In this document: positions 55,050 to 63,767 of the stretch, one piece after another
Layout of the letters: each line of letters starts with the position of its first letter
Numbering within the stretch: position 1 is the stretch's first letter
DNA from: Chryseobacterium viscerum
GTDB lineage: Bacteria > Bacteroidota > Bacteroidia > Flavobacteriales > Weeksellaceae
Direction of reading: 5' to 3'
Assembly (NCBI RefSeq): GCF_002899945.2
Contig: NZ_PPEG02000003.1
Coordinates: forward strand, 248,001-312,000
DNA: 64,000 nt
Notes under the pieces: generated by a model
Databases searched by the model: none
Told to the model about the DNA's origin: nothing
What the model saw: the letters and a program-made list of their open reading frames with translations, nothing else
Made by a program: the position numbers and the translations under genes

Positions 55050-55086
55050 AAAAGGCAAATTCGCAATGAGCGGATTTGCCTTTTTT
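55050..55086. terminator. bidirectional terminator
   Basis: AAAGGCAAATTCGC and GCGGATTTGCCTTT pair, with T-runs on both sides, between two convergent genes. Third member of the GGCAAAT hairpin set. Confidence 0.8.
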
Positions 55087-55090
55087 ATTC

Positions 55091-55834
55091 TTATTTCAGT
55101 ATTTCTTTCAGGAACATCAGAGTATGATTCCAGGCTCTTTTAGCCATTACTGCATTATAATCCGGTGATTTCGGATCTGTAAACGTATGCTTTGAATGAG
55201 CATAGGTGATAATCTGCCAGTCGGCGTTTCCTTCGTTCATCTCTTTGATGAGGTTATTATAATCATCAGGCGTTACACTTTTATCATCAGCTGGATTTTC
55301 AACCAGAATTTTAGCACTTAAAGCTTCATTTTTTCTGCTCTGATCTCTCGTAAGACTGCCATGGATGGAAACAACCCCTGCAACAGGCAGATGTCCTCTC
55401 GCGGATTCTAACGCCCCCGTACCTCCAAAGCAATAGCCAATAACAGCTACTTTATCAGAAATTGCTCCGTTTTTCTTCAGCTGCTCCAAAGCCAGCGAAA
55501 TTCTTTTCTGGTATTCCTGGTGGTTCTGTTTATAATATCCTGAAGTTTTTGCAGCAGATTCGTTGTCTGCAGGAATTTTCCCTTCACCATAAATATCAGC
55601 GATAAAGGCAATATAACCTTGCTTTTCAAGTTCAATAGCTGCTGTTTTAGCTTCTTCATCAATTCCTTTCCAGGCGGGCAGGATCAATACTCCCGGAAGT
55701 TTTTTTCCTGCATTAGAAGTGATCAGACCATTCAGTTTCTGAGAACCATCCTGATAAGAAACGGTTTTAAGTTTCTGACTGAAAAAGGTACCTGAAGCCA
55801 TAATCATTGTGGTTAATAAGATAGAACGTATCAT
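55091..55834 (-). CDS. secreted dienelactone hydrolase family protein
   Basis: A 247-residue protein with a signal peptide (MIRSILLTTMIMASGTFFSQ) and a dienelactone-hydrolase fold. The nucleophile is a cysteine in IGYCFGGTGALESA; an aspartate (NPADDKSVTPDD) and a histidine (AHSKHTFTDPKS) complete a C-D-H triad. Its secretion means the substrate is probably an ester or lactone outside the cytoplasm. Confidence 0.88.
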   Translation of the reverse strand: MIRSILLTTMIMASGTFFSQKLKTVSYQDGSQKLNGLITSNAGKKLPGVLILPAWKGIDEEAKTAAIELEKQGYIAFIADIYGEGKIPADNESAAKTSGYYKQNHQEYQKRISLALEQLKKNGAISDKVAVIGYCFGGTGALESARGHLPVAGVVSIHGSLTRDQSRKNEALSAKILVENPADDKSVTPDDYNNLIKEMNEGNADWQIITYAHSKHTFTDPKSPDYNAVMAKRAWNHTLMFLKEILK

Positions 55835-55898
55835 AATTAATTATTTGTGAGTTAGTGATTCTAAAACAGTATTAAAATTAAGGAAATATTTAAAAGGG

Positions 55899-56510
55899 TT
55901 AAACTTCAACTCCAACTTTCTTTAATTCTTTTGTTAAATCTGTATCAGGATGCACCTGAATGGTAATGAAACCCAGTGATTTTGCCATTTCAATATTCTT
56001 CGTATTGTCATCAATAAAAACCGATTCGTCAGCTTTTATATTGTATCTGTTTAGCAGCACATGCCAGATTTTAGGATCAGGTTTGATGAGTTTTTCTGTT
56101 CCGGAGACTACAATTTTACCCTCAAAGATCTGGAAGAAATCATAGTTTTCTAATGCGTAAGGGAAGGTTTCTTCGGACCAATTGGTCAATCCAAACAGAT
56201 CATAGTCTGTGTTTTTAAGCTTTCTCAGAACTTCTACGTTTTGTGGGATGTCACTTTTCAGCATGACCGTCCAGTTGTCGTAGAAAGCGCGGATTTCTTT
56301 TTCCCATTCAGGGAATTTTTTCACCTGTATTTCTGTTCCTTCAGCCAGGCTTCGTCCTCTGTCCTGTTCTATATTCCATTCATCCTGGGCGATATTTTTC
56401 AGGAAATATTCCATTCTTTCGTTATCGTTAAAATATTCTTTGAAGAAATATCTTGGATCCCAGTCCATGAGTACACCTCCGAAATCGAATATGATGTTTT
56501 TTATTTTCAT
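55899..56510 (-). CDS. HAD-IA hydrolase
   Basis: A 203-residue HAD-superfamily phosphatase: motif I FDFGGVLMDWD (nucleophile D), a four-helix cap (about 15-90), motif II GLTNWSEET, motif III LIKPDPKIW with the lysine, and motif IV FIDDNTKN. It removes phosphate from small metabolites or is a haloacid dehalogenase-type enzyme; the YihX-like sugar phosphatase group is the best guess. Monocistronic, starts with ATG. Confidence 0.9.
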   Translation of the reverse strand: MKIKNIIFDFGGVLMDWDPRYFFKEYFNDNERMEYFLKNIAQDEWNIEQDRGRSLAEGTEIQVKKFPEWEKEIRAFYDNWTVMLKSDIPQNVEVLRKLKNTDYDLFGLTNWSEETFPYALENYDFFQIFEGKIVVSGTEKLIKPDPKIWHVLLNRYNIKADESVFIDDNTKNIEMAKSLGFITIQVHPDTDLTKELKKVGVEV

Positions 56511-56569
56511 AATTAATATTGTTGAGAATTACTGCTGAGAGTGATTTTACATTTAATCCCTGCTTTTAT

Positions 56570-57001
56570 TTATTCCGGTCTGTAAAACTGATACTGCCCG
56601 TCTTTATAATAAGCGTTGATATGCTGAAGCCCATTGGTCAGTATGATTTCCTTGGCTCCAATAATGGAATTATATCTGGCTGTTTGTTCAAATGTTTTTT
56701 CCGTGAGTTTGATCTGTGGAGCCTTGCATTCGATCAAAATTACAGGTTCCGTTTTTTCAGTAACCAAGAGGTCAATACGTTTGGTAAGACCATTCAAAAT
56801 GATCTTCTTTTCGGTAATGAGGGCCGATGTAGAATAGGATTTTACAGTAAGGTAATAATGTATCCAGTGCTGTCTTACCCATTCCTCGGGAGTGAGTAGA
56901 AGATAAGTTTTACGAACCAAATCATAAATAAAAAACTTATCTTTGTCTTTCTTGAATTTAAAATCAAAAGTTTCCTGAAAATTCAGTTTTGGAAGTTCCA
57001 T
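56570..57001 (-). CDS. HsdR-N type PD-(D/E)XK domain protein
   Basis: The ATG at 56999-57001 is chosen, giving 143 residues. The core is a restriction-endonuclease-like fold as in the N-terminal nuclease domain of type I HsdR: ALITEKKIILNGLTKRIDLLV with the D, and VILIECKAP with the ECK motif, followed by AIxQTARYN-like helix (TFEQTARYNSII). No HsdM or HsdS gene is nearby. It is divergent from holA, with starts only 8 bp apart. Function in restriction cannot be assumed. Confidence 0.85.
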   Translation of the reverse strand: MELPKLNFQETFDFKFKKDKDKFFIYDLVRKTYLLLTPEEWVRQHWIHYYLTVKSYSTSALITEKKIILNGLTKRIDLLVTEKTEPVILIECKAPQIKLTEKTFEQTARYNSIIGAKEIILTNGLQHINAYYKDGQYQFYRPE

Positions 57002-57008
57002 TAATAAG

Positions 57009-58046
57009 ATGAAAGAATTAGATTTAATCCTCAAAAATATTAAAAATAAAGAAGTTTTACCTATTTATTTTTTCCACGGAGAAGAAGCTTACTTTATTGA
57101 TGTCGCTGTAAGAGCTCTTGAACACGGCTTTTTGGAAGAAGATGAAAAGGCTTTCAACCAAACGGTTACCTACGGAAAAGATACTTCTTATCAGGAGGTG
57201 CTTTCTCTGGCGAGACAGTTTCCAATGATGGGGGACAAACAGGTGATTATTGTGAAAGAAGCTCAGGATTTAAGACTGAATGAAGAGGAAAACAGAATTC
57301 TGGAATCTTATGTAGAAAATCCAATTCCTTCTACGGTTTTGGTTTTCGCACACAAACATAAGAAACTGGACAGCCGAAAAAAGGCCGCAAAAGCATTAGA
57401 CAAAGCCAAAGCGCTTTTCCTGAGTGAGTCAGTGAAGGAAAATAACCTTCCGAAATGGATATCAGATGAATGCATAAAGCTTGGTATCAAAACGGCGCCC
57501 AATATCTCTCATCTTCTGGCAGAGTATCTTGGAAACGACCTGTCAAGAATTGCCAATGAACTGAACAAACTAAAGATGATCCTTAAAGAAGGAGAAATCC
57601 TTGACGGGGCGATCATTGAAAATCATATCGGAATCAGTAAAGAATACAATATTTTTGAACTTCAAAAGGCTTTGGGAACCAAAAATGCCAATGCCGCCTT
57701 TAAAATTGCCCATTTTATGGGGAAGAATCCGAAGAATAATCCTTTTGTAATGATGCTGGCAAGCCTTTACAATTATTTTTCAAACGTTATTATCTACCAG
57801 ACCATGGCGGGGCAGTCTCCACAGACGATTGCATCACAGATGGGCGTAAACCCTTATTTTGTCAAAGACTACGCAGAAAGCGCAAGACTTTACCCTTTAA
57901 AACATGCCACAAGAGTCATTTCTATTTTACGTGAATTCGATATGAAAGGAAAAGGCCTTGGAGCAGTGAATATGGGCGATGCAGAACTGATCAGAGAGCT
58001 TGTGTACAAGATTATCAATGTAGATAAGATTAAGATGAAAGTGTAA
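57009..58046 (+). CDS. holA: DNA polymerase III delta subunit
   Basis: A 345-residue clamp-loader subunit. Start MKELDLILKNIKNKEVLPIYFFHGEEAYFIDVAVRAL matches family openings; it has a domain I-II AAA-like region (the delta subunit lacks ATPase motifs) and a helical C-terminal domain (YNIFELQKALGTKNANAAFKIA). It opens the beta sliding clamp. The upstream divergent gene starts 8 bp away, so their promoters must lie inside one another's coding regions. Confidence 0.93.
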   Translation: MKELDLILKNIKNKEVLPIYFFHGEEAYFIDVAVRALEHGFLEEDEKAFNQTVTYGKDTSYQEVLSLARQFPMMGDKQVIIVKEAQDLRLNEEENRILESYVENPIPSTVLVFAHKHKKLDSRKKAAKALDKAKALFLSESVKENNLPKWISDECIKLGIKTAPNISHLLAEYLGNDLSRIANELNKLKMILKEGEILDGAIIENHIGISKEYNIFELQKALGTKNANAAFKIAHFMGKNPKNNPFVMMLASLYNYFSNVIIYQTMAGQSPQTIASQMGVNPYFVKDYAESARLYPLKHATRVISILREFDMKGKGLGAVNMGDAELIRELVYKIINVDKIKMKV

Positions 58047-58165
58047 TGCGTGTTGCGAGGCAGCGAGATACGTGATTCTAGATATGATAGGTACGAGTGA
58101 AAACAGGAGTGTTAGATTTTCGCCGCCCAAACCCCGAATCCCAGAACTCGAATCCTAACCCTCCC
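58047..58165. repeat. word repeat with inverted arms downstream of holA
   Basis: GCGTGTTGCGAGGCAGCGAG on the left and the ATCCCAGAACTCGAATCCTA words on the right resemble the unit at 15776-15982. The 240 bp between holA and trxB otherwise hold no gene. Confidence 0.5.
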
Positions 58166-58286
58166 AACAATTACCATCGAAATTCAACATATCAGATATT
58201 GACAAGTATCATTAAAATAACTTTAAAAAGACAGTAAAAATTACGAAATTAGCGGTCTTAATTAAATCTTTTCGAACAAGTAAATT

Positions 58287-59228
58287 ATGGAGCAAAATAT
58301 TTTAGATTGTGTGATCGTTGGATCTGGGCCTTCTGGCTTTACCGCTGCTATCTATGCAGCAAGAGCAGACTTGAAACCTGAATTGTATACAGGTTTGGAG
58401 CCAGGCGGACAATTAACAACCACTACTGAAGTTGATAACTTTCCAGGGTATCCAGCAGGGATTACAGGTCCTGAAATGATGATGGATCTGCAAAAACAGG
58501 CAGAAAGATTTGATACCAAAGTTCATTATGAAATGATCACCAGAGCTGAGTTTTCGAAGGAAGTAGGCGGTGTTCACAAATTATATGCAGGAAACAAAGA
58601 AATCCTTGCAAAAACAGTCATTATCTCTACAGGAGCTACAGCAAAATACCTAGGTCTTGATGATGAGAAAAAATATGCAGGAGGAGGGGTTTCAGCTTGT
58701 GCTACATGCGATGGATTCTTCTACAGAGGAAAAGATGTAGTGGTAGTAGGAGCAGGGGATACTGCAGCAGAAGAGGCTACTTACCTTGCAAAACTATGTA
58801 AGAAAGTAACCTTATTGGTAAGAAAAGACGTGTTCAGAGCTTCAAAAGCAATGATTCACAGAGTAGAAAATACCCCGAATATCGAAGTGAAGTTTCACCA
58901 CGAACTAATCGGAATTGAAGGTGAAAACAGCCTTGTAGAAAGAGCGGTGATCATCAATAATCAGACTCAGGAAAAGTCTACAGTAGATGTTGAAGGAATC
59001 TTTATCGCAATTGGTCACAAACCGAATACTGATATCTTCGCAGGTCAGATAGATCTTGATGAAAATGGATATATCGTTACTGAAAAAGGTTCTTCAAGAA
59101 CGAATCTTCCGGGAGTATTTGCTGCTGGAGACGTTCAGGATCATATCTACAGACAGGCTATTACCGCTGCAGGAAGCGGATGTATGTCTGCAATGGATGC
59201 AGAGAAATATTTAGCTGAATTACACTAG
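58287..59228 (+). CDS. trxB: thioredoxin reductase
   Basis: A 313-residue NADPH:FAD flavoprotein. FAD-binding GSGPSGFTAAIYAARADL (11-28), redox-active pair C138-C141 in SACATCDGFF, NADP Rossmann motif GAGDTAAEEATYLA (about 155-170), and the final FAD block FAAGDVQDHIYRQAITAAGSG. It keeps thioredoxin reduced. Length is normal. A wobble-paired terminator follows. Confidence 0.97.
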   Translation: MEQNILDCVIVGSGPSGFTAAIYAARADLKPELYTGLEPGGQLTTTTEVDNFPGYPAGITGPEMMMDLQKQAERFDTKVHYEMITRAEFSKEVGGVHKLYAGNKEILAKTVIISTGATAKYLGLDDEKKYAGGGVSACATCDGFFYRGKDVVVVGAGDTAAEEATYLAKLCKKVTLLVRKDVFRASKAMIHRVENTPNIEVKFHHELIGIEGENSLVERAVIINNQTQEKSTVDVEGIFIAIGHKPNTDIFAGQIDLDENGYIVTEKGSSRTNLPGVFAAGDVQDHIYRQAITAAGSGCMSAMDAEKYLAELH

Positions 59229-59250
59229 TAATATTTAGTTTATAGAATAC

Positions 59251-59280
59251 AAAGCGTGCCCAATGGGTGCGCTTTTTTTG
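59251..59280 (+). terminator. terminator of trxB
   Basis: AAAGCGTGCCC and GGGTGCGCTTT pair with two G-T pairs around AAT, followed by TTTTTTG. Confidence 0.7.
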
Positions 59281-59330
59281 TGTTATTGTGTTGAGAAAAC
59301 ACAAGGGTGTAAGGTTTTTTTAAACTTTTT

Positions 59331-59446
59331 GAACCATTAAGGAATTTGAAGTTGTGAAGGAAAGTTAAGGGAAACATCAAAGATGTTTTAGAAAGTGTGC
59401 TGCCTAATCTTATTATTCTTAATTATTTAATTCATCTTAATGGTTT
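59331..59446. repeat. foldback repeat copy 4 (ACCATTAAG family)
   Basis: Starts GAACCATTAAGG, ends CTTAATGGTTT. The apical stem is AAACATC (59372-59378) with GATGTTT (59382-59388), loop AAA, perfect. Confidence 0.75.
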
Positions 59447-59497
59447 AATATTATAAAATGTTTCAGAAGGTTTTCAGCAGGTATGGCTTAAGTTACA

Positions 59498-59675
59498 ATG
59501 CTCTCGCAGATCATGCTGATTACGCAGATTTTTTTTATAATAATTTACTTGCTTCATTTCCAAAATCAGCAAGAGACTTAAGAATTTCAGATATCAATTT
59601 TATCGGAGATAAAATCTTTGCGCCCTAAAACAGTATGTTTTTTTAATATTCTTAGCGCCTTAGCGTTTCCTCAAC
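59498..59675. repeat. CGCAGATT and TTTGCGCC word repeats
   Basis: CTCGCAGATCATGCTGATTA and a TTACGCAGATT unit lie at 59501-59531. At 59600-59675 TTTTATC-GGA-GATAAAA leads into TTTGCGCCCTA and TTAGCGCCTTAGCG, closely matching 25843-25917 and its duplicate. No gene lies in 59229-59800. Confidence 0.6.
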
Positions 59676-59800
59676 AATCTTCATCAAAAAATTAAGAAAT
59701 CAATAAACAACTCGCCAAAACATTGATATATTTGTGAAATTGCAAAACAATCCAAACTTGCATCTAAAGAAACTATCAACTGAACAAAAACGAATAAAAA

Positions 59801-60178
59801 ATGAAAAGAGTAACCGCTATCGGAGGCATCTTCTTTAAGTGTAAAGAACCTGAACAAGTAAACGAATGGTACAAAACCCACCTGGGACTGGAAACCAGCC
59901 CATACGGAACTAAATTCGACTGGAGAGAAGCAGAATCTGATAAGAAAGGATATACACTATGGAGCCCTTTTAAAGAGTCTACCCAGTATTTTGAGCCTTC
60001 CACAAAAGAATTTATGATCAATTACCACGTAGAGAATATTGAAGCCTTGGTAGAAGAGCTGAAAAAAGAAGGAGTAACGATTCTGGATGAGATTGCTACC
60101 TATGAGTATGGAAAATTTGTTCACATTCTTGATCCGGAGGGCAATAAGATCGAATTGTTTGAGCCGGCAGGAGAGTAG
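59801..60178 (+). CDS. VOC family protein (glyoxalase-like)
   Basis: A 125-residue single vicinal-oxygen-chelate domain: RVTAIGGIFFKCKEPEQVNEWYKTHLG at the N-terminus and FVHILDPEGNKIELFEP at the C-terminus. The metal-ligand positions expected in paired betaalphabetabetabeta modules are partly present (E in the last strand). It may bind a metal and act on a small dicarbonyl or related substrate. A -7 box TATATTTG is at 59727-59734, without a clear -33. Confidence 0.88.
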   Translation: MKRVTAIGGIFFKCKEPEQVNEWYKTHLGLETSPYGTKFDWREAESDKKGYTLWSPFKESTQYFEPSTKEFMINYHVENIEALVEELKKEGVTILDEIATYEYGKFVHILDPEGNKIELFEPAGE

Positions 60179-60230
60179 CCATTATTTTCCAGGTATTACC
60201 ACCTATATAACAACTGAACACCTCATTATT

Positions 60231-60290
60231 CCCCTCCTTTGGAGGGGTGGCGAAAATTCAAAGAATTTTTGACGGGGTGGTCTTCCCCGC
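60231..60290. repeat. CCCCTCC hairpin repeat downstream of the VOC gene
   Basis: CCCCTCC-TTT-GGAGGGG (60231-60247) and AAAATTC-AAA-GAATTTT (60253-60269) are two perfect 7-bp stems, followed by GACGGGGTGGT. The unit is of a kind seen widely between flavobacterial genes. Confidence 0.65.
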
Positions 60291-60300
60291 AATTTATATA

Positions 60301-60331
60301 AAAAACGGCTTTCATTAGAAAGCCGTTTTTT
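60301..60331. terminator. bidirectional terminator
   Basis: AAAAACGGCTTTC and GAAAGCCGTTTTT pair perfectly around ATTA between convergent genes. Confidence 0.85.
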
Positions 60332-60347
60332 GCATTTATTATTCTGT

Positions 60348-61199
60348 TTAATCCAAAATATATATTTTCTTCTCTTTAAGATTGAAACCTAACTTTTTAC
60401 CCAGCCAGTTGATACTCGTTTTACCTTCATAAATAAGACCTTCTACAAAAAATACATCAGGTTTTTCTACGGTTGCAAAAGAGGACGAAATAGAGCTAAT
60501 GCTGTCTTTATAAAACTTAGTTGTCAAATCGGGATTGAATTCACTTTTTTTCTCCACTACCTGCAGACCTTCTTTTTTGATGTTCAGGGTATTCATCAGG
60601 CGTTCACTCAGCCAAAAAGAATCTTTGCCAGCGCCGGAATCCAGGAGAACGTTGATCTTATATTTATTGTTCAAAAGTACATAGGCCGTAATATCCAGAG
60701 ACTGATCTGCATTGGTAGACAGCTGGATATCCATCACTTTTTTGCTGCTCAGCTTTTCTTTTGGAAAAATAAGTTCTTTGGTCGTATAATCGATGATAAA
60801 CTCTGTGTCATAAAGCATTGGAAGGGAAATTAAACCATCAATTCCTTTGATCTCCATCTCATGAGTAGCATACCAGGTATCTTTAAATTTTTTACCATTA
60901 AAAATAATCTCTTTTGATTTGAAGAGAGGAATGGTCATTTTTTCGCCCGTTGCCCGGAAAGCTGTTAGGTAGTTGTATGTTTCTTTTGGTGCGAGATCTT
61001 TGGAAAAATTATTCAGAAAAAGATTGATCCCTCCTCCGGTATCAAATATAAAATTCCCCTTTTTACCATCTATTTCAGCCCCTACAATCAGGTGGCCGGA
61101 TGGAAGTATTGATATGGGCATCTTCTGTGCAAAAGCCATAGAAGAGAATGCTAAGGAAGCGGTAATAACCGTGTTTTTGATAAAAGATTGAGTAAACAT
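60348..61199 (-). CDS. secreted retropepsin-like aspartic protease
   Basis: A 283-residue protein with a signal peptide (residues 1-25, ending AFAQ) and two lobes, each with an aspartate motif: D53 in FIFDTGGG and D187 in VLLDSGAG. They are followed by LNIKKEG and the closing strand region NWLGKKLGFNLKEKKIYILD. This is the bacterial aspartyl-protease-2/clan AA architecture, as single-chain pepsin-like duplication. It probably acts in the periplasm. Unlike the relative at 44745-45602, both catalytic motifs are intact. Confidence 0.85.
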   Translation of the reverse strand: MFTQSFIKNTVITASLAFSSMAFAQKMPISILPSGHLIVGAEIDGKKGNFIFDTGGGINLFLNNFSKDLAPKETYNYLTAFRATGEKMTIPLFKSKEIIFNGKKFKDTWYATHEMEIKGIDGLISLPMLYDTEFIIDYTTKELIFPKEKLSSKKVMDIQLSTNADQSLDITAYVLLNNKYKINVLLDSGAGKDSFWLSERLMNTLNIKKEGLQVVEKKSEFNPDLTTKFYKDSISSISSSFATVEKPDVFFVEGLIYEGKTSINWLGKKLGFNLKEKKIYILD

Positions 61200-61336
61200 T
61201 TGAAAATAGTGCTATTAGTTTTTAGTTCTGTTATAGGGTGTTACAAATATACTCTATTCTTATCACTGATAAGGTATACAAGCCCTTCAAAAGTAGCTCT
61301 AGTAGGTTAAAGGAAAGGGGGGACGGTTTTTGATGG

Positions 61337-61552
61337 CTATAAAATAAAAAGGACTTCCAGTGGAACTCGTTTTTTATTCTTTATATGGAAGAGTTTATCC
61401 CTTTTTTTATTTTCTTCTTTTAAAGCCTTCATCTGCTCTTTCGGAAGATTAAGGTATTCCTGTTGGTTTTCTAATAAGTATTTTGGAATGGTATGAATTG
61501 ATTGTAATCGTAATGCTTTATCCAAAAACTGATTTGATGAATAAGATTTCAA
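61337..61552 (-). pseudogene. uncertain short frame, possible gene remnant
   Basis: A 71-codon frame has only a TTG at its beginning and no in-frame ATG upstream before a stop. It is Lys/Leu-rich with no recognised motif. It may be a decayed fragment or chance frame. The rest of 61200-61616 shows nothing else. Confidence 0.2.
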
Positions 61553-61616
61553 TGAAAATAATTCCCTTGATTTCTAGTCTATTATTAATTTTTGTTAAAA
61601 TTTGTGTTACAAAAGT

Positions 61617-61647
61617 TTTGCAGAAAATAAAAATCGTTCTATATTTG
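61617..61647 (+). promoter_or_regulatory. promoter of tRNA-Ser
   Basis: TTTG (61617-61620), 19-bp spacer, TATATTTG (61640-61647): full consensus, 34 bp before the tRNA. Confidence 0.75.
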
Positions 61648-61681
61648 CACCACTGAAAACAACGGTATAGCCGGAGTTTAG

Positions 61682-61766
61682 GGAGAGATGGCAGAGTGGT
61701 CGATTGCGATAGTCTTGAAAACTATTGACTGTAACAGGTCCGGGGGTTCGAATCCCTCTCTCTCCG
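61682..61766 (+). tRNA. tRNA-Ser (anticodon UGA)
   Basis: An 85-nt gene: acceptor GGAGAGA pairs with TCTCTCC, discriminator G. The anticodon loop CTTGAAAA carries TGA, and the long variable arm and T loop (GGTTCGAAT) are typical of serine tRNA. CCA is not encoded. Flanked by a consensus promoter and a strong terminator. Confidence 0.95.
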
Positions 61767-61770
61767 CAGA

Positions 61771-61806
61771 AAAGCCTTGAATCAATTGATTCAAGGCTTT
61801 TTTTAT
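61771..61806 (+). terminator. terminator of tRNA-Ser
   Basis: AAAGCCTTGAATC and GATTCAAGGCTTT pair perfectly and are followed by TTTTATT. Confidence 0.85.
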
Positions 61807-62393
61807 TTCTAGATAAACAGGTTCAAACTTCAACAGAACCATTCGCAAAAGTTTTGGGCGATATATTCAACCATGGGAGTAGGATCGACATTTTCACGCA
61901 AGGGACTAATTATTCTTAATGGATAAGATAAAGAGACAAAGAGGTAATCAATTTCAATACTTTTTCTAAACAACCACATAAGCGATGCAATTTCTTCATA
62001 CTTTGCTTTTCTTTAAGAAAGAACGCTCGAATCATTTTTCTTTCCATCAAGTAATAAGGATTGAAATGGACTTCTCTTTAAGAGCAAAGTGAGTAAATCA
62101 TAATGATTATAGTTATGCTGTGAGGATTTCTCCTGAGTAGCAAGAAAGTACTGCTAAAGATAATATTACTATAAGCATGGTCTGAGTTTCTTGTTAAGGG
62201 TATCTTGAAATGCTGTTGTAATTAAGGTAAATATCTCAATCTTTGGGAGTCTTGTTGGTATATGATTTCATCTATGTAACTTTTAAGTCAACAATATTGT
62301 CTTTTAATTATCAATGAATAGTGTTAAAAATAATTTCTACTCATCAGACTTAGTTTAATATCCTATTAAGAATTAATACATTACACAGGAAAT
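61807..62393. other. long intergenic region with a direct repeat
   Basis: About 590 bp with only short frames. Within it, 62010-62067 resembles 63929-63981 at the window's right end (shared CGCTCGA-TCATTT and CATCAA-TAA-AAGGATT). No promoter of consensus type was found close to 62394. Confidence 0.5.
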
Positions 62394-63767
62394 ATGAAAA
62401 ATAGTTTATTAGTATTTATGTTTTTAATAATTACGGTTTTAATCCCTGGACAAAAGCCGATTCTACATATCAAATATTCAGAACCCTTAAGTGTTTTTAT
62501 TTTTTTAAAAAAGCTCAGTACCCATCGTGGTGATAATCCATTTAAAACAGTATTTAAAAACTCGATATTTAATACAATTAAATATCAGGAACTCATTACA
62601 AAATTTGATAATCTAAAATTAGACTATACTTTTCAATTTTATGGCTATCCTTACGGTTCAAAATTCCCCGGAATGACAGAAGCTCTTTTAAAAAAGAATT
62701 TAATTGCAGCTTCAAGCTTAAAAGAATTTAAATTAAATTCTACCGGACTCCTTCCTAATAATTCAATAAATGAGTTAGTTATAATTCTTTCTGAATTTAC
62801 CCCTATATATAATGAATTGATTTATAATCCGAATAAGGTGAAATTTGAAAAGCAGATCAAAGACATTTCTAATTATGTAATTGACAAAGATATTTCAGAA
62901 TATTTTGAAATTGGTTTGACTTTTTATAATTCAAATTGGGATTATTCTATTCCTTTCGAGGTTGTTTTCTATCCATTACCCGATTCACCAGGATTTACCG
63001 CAGAAGCATTTTATAATAATGCTGTATGTGCTATACAAAATGATTTTGATGATTTTAATTTATTAGTAAGCGTTATGCTCCACGAAGCATTCCATATTAT
63101 ATATGATGAACAATCCCTTAACTTGAAAAAAGATATTTATAGTTATTTTAAGGAAAACACTTCAAAATACAGCACTTATGCTTATTTGCTTTTAAACGAA
63201 TCCTTAGCAACTGCATTTGGAAATGGGTATGTTTATGAAAGCTTAATTAAAAAGCCAGATACTACGGATTGGTATAATAGAAAGTATATCAACCTCATGG
63301 CAAAAAAGATCTATCCCATAGTGAAAGAATATATTATCAAAAAAAAATCAATTGATAAAGAGTTTATTGACGAATATATTAGATTGTATGAAAAGGATTA
63401 TCCCAATTGGATCAATGAGCTTGACAATACGATGACCTACCGGTACATTATGACGGAGAATGAAAAGGATCTTGATATTTTCAGTACATATTTTCCATAT
63501 TGTTCTATGTCGGAAGAAGAAGATCGTATTACAGAGGCTGGCATAGAAAAAATGAAAGCTACACCATTATCTAAAGTGATCATTGTTTCCAAAAATAATA
63601 AGATCCATTTAAACCTAATTAAGAAAAAATTTACTGAACTTAAAAATTGGAATTATAAAGCTGAGAAAGAGTTTGTTTACAATGTATTATTAAACGATAA
63701 AACGCAGCTTTATATTATAAACCAACTTACTACCCCAACAGAAGGTCTCATTAAGAATCTTCCATAA
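62394..63767 (+). CDS. secreted HExxH metallopeptidase-like protein
   Basis: A 457-residue secreted protein: signal peptide MKNSLLVFMFLIITVLIPG, then a helical region, and the zinc motif H230-E231-x2-H234 (MLHEAFHIIYDEQ). A glutamate at 269 (LLNESLATAFGNGYVYE) is suitably placed as third ligand, as in gluzincins. The C-terminal third is helical (about 310-457). It stands alone between imperfect direct repeats. Peptidase activity is inferred from motif geometry; the family is not recognised. Confidence 0.75.
   Translation: MKNSLLVFMFLIITVLIPGQKPILHIKYSEPLSVFIFLKKLSTHRGDNPFKTVFKNSIFNTIKYQELITKFDNLKLDYTFQFYGYPYGSKFPGMTEALLKKNLIAASSLKEFKLNSTGLLPNNSINELVIILSEFTPIYNELIYNPNKVKFEKQIKDISNYVIDKDISEYFEIGLTFYNSNWDYSIPFEVVFYPLPDSPGFTAEAFYNNAVCAIQNDFDDFNLLVSVMLHEAFHIIYDEQSLNLKKDIYSYFKENTSKYSTYAYLLLNESLATAFGNGYVYESLIKKPDTTDWYNRKYINLMAKKIYPIVKEYIIKKKSIDKEFIDEYIRLYEKDYPNWINELDNTMTYRYIMTENEKDLDIFSTYFPYCSMSEEEDRITEAGIEKMKATPLSKVIIVSKNNKIHLNLIKKKFTELKNWNYKAEKEFVYNVLLNDKTQLYIINQLTTPTEGLIKNLP

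Noticed and set aside
56570..57001. Restriction-modification locus
   Set aside because: Only an HsdR-N-like domain is present, without methylase, specificity or helicase parts.
61725..61919. Short forward frame over the tRNA-Ser 3' half
   Set aside because: It lies in the tRNA and its terminator.
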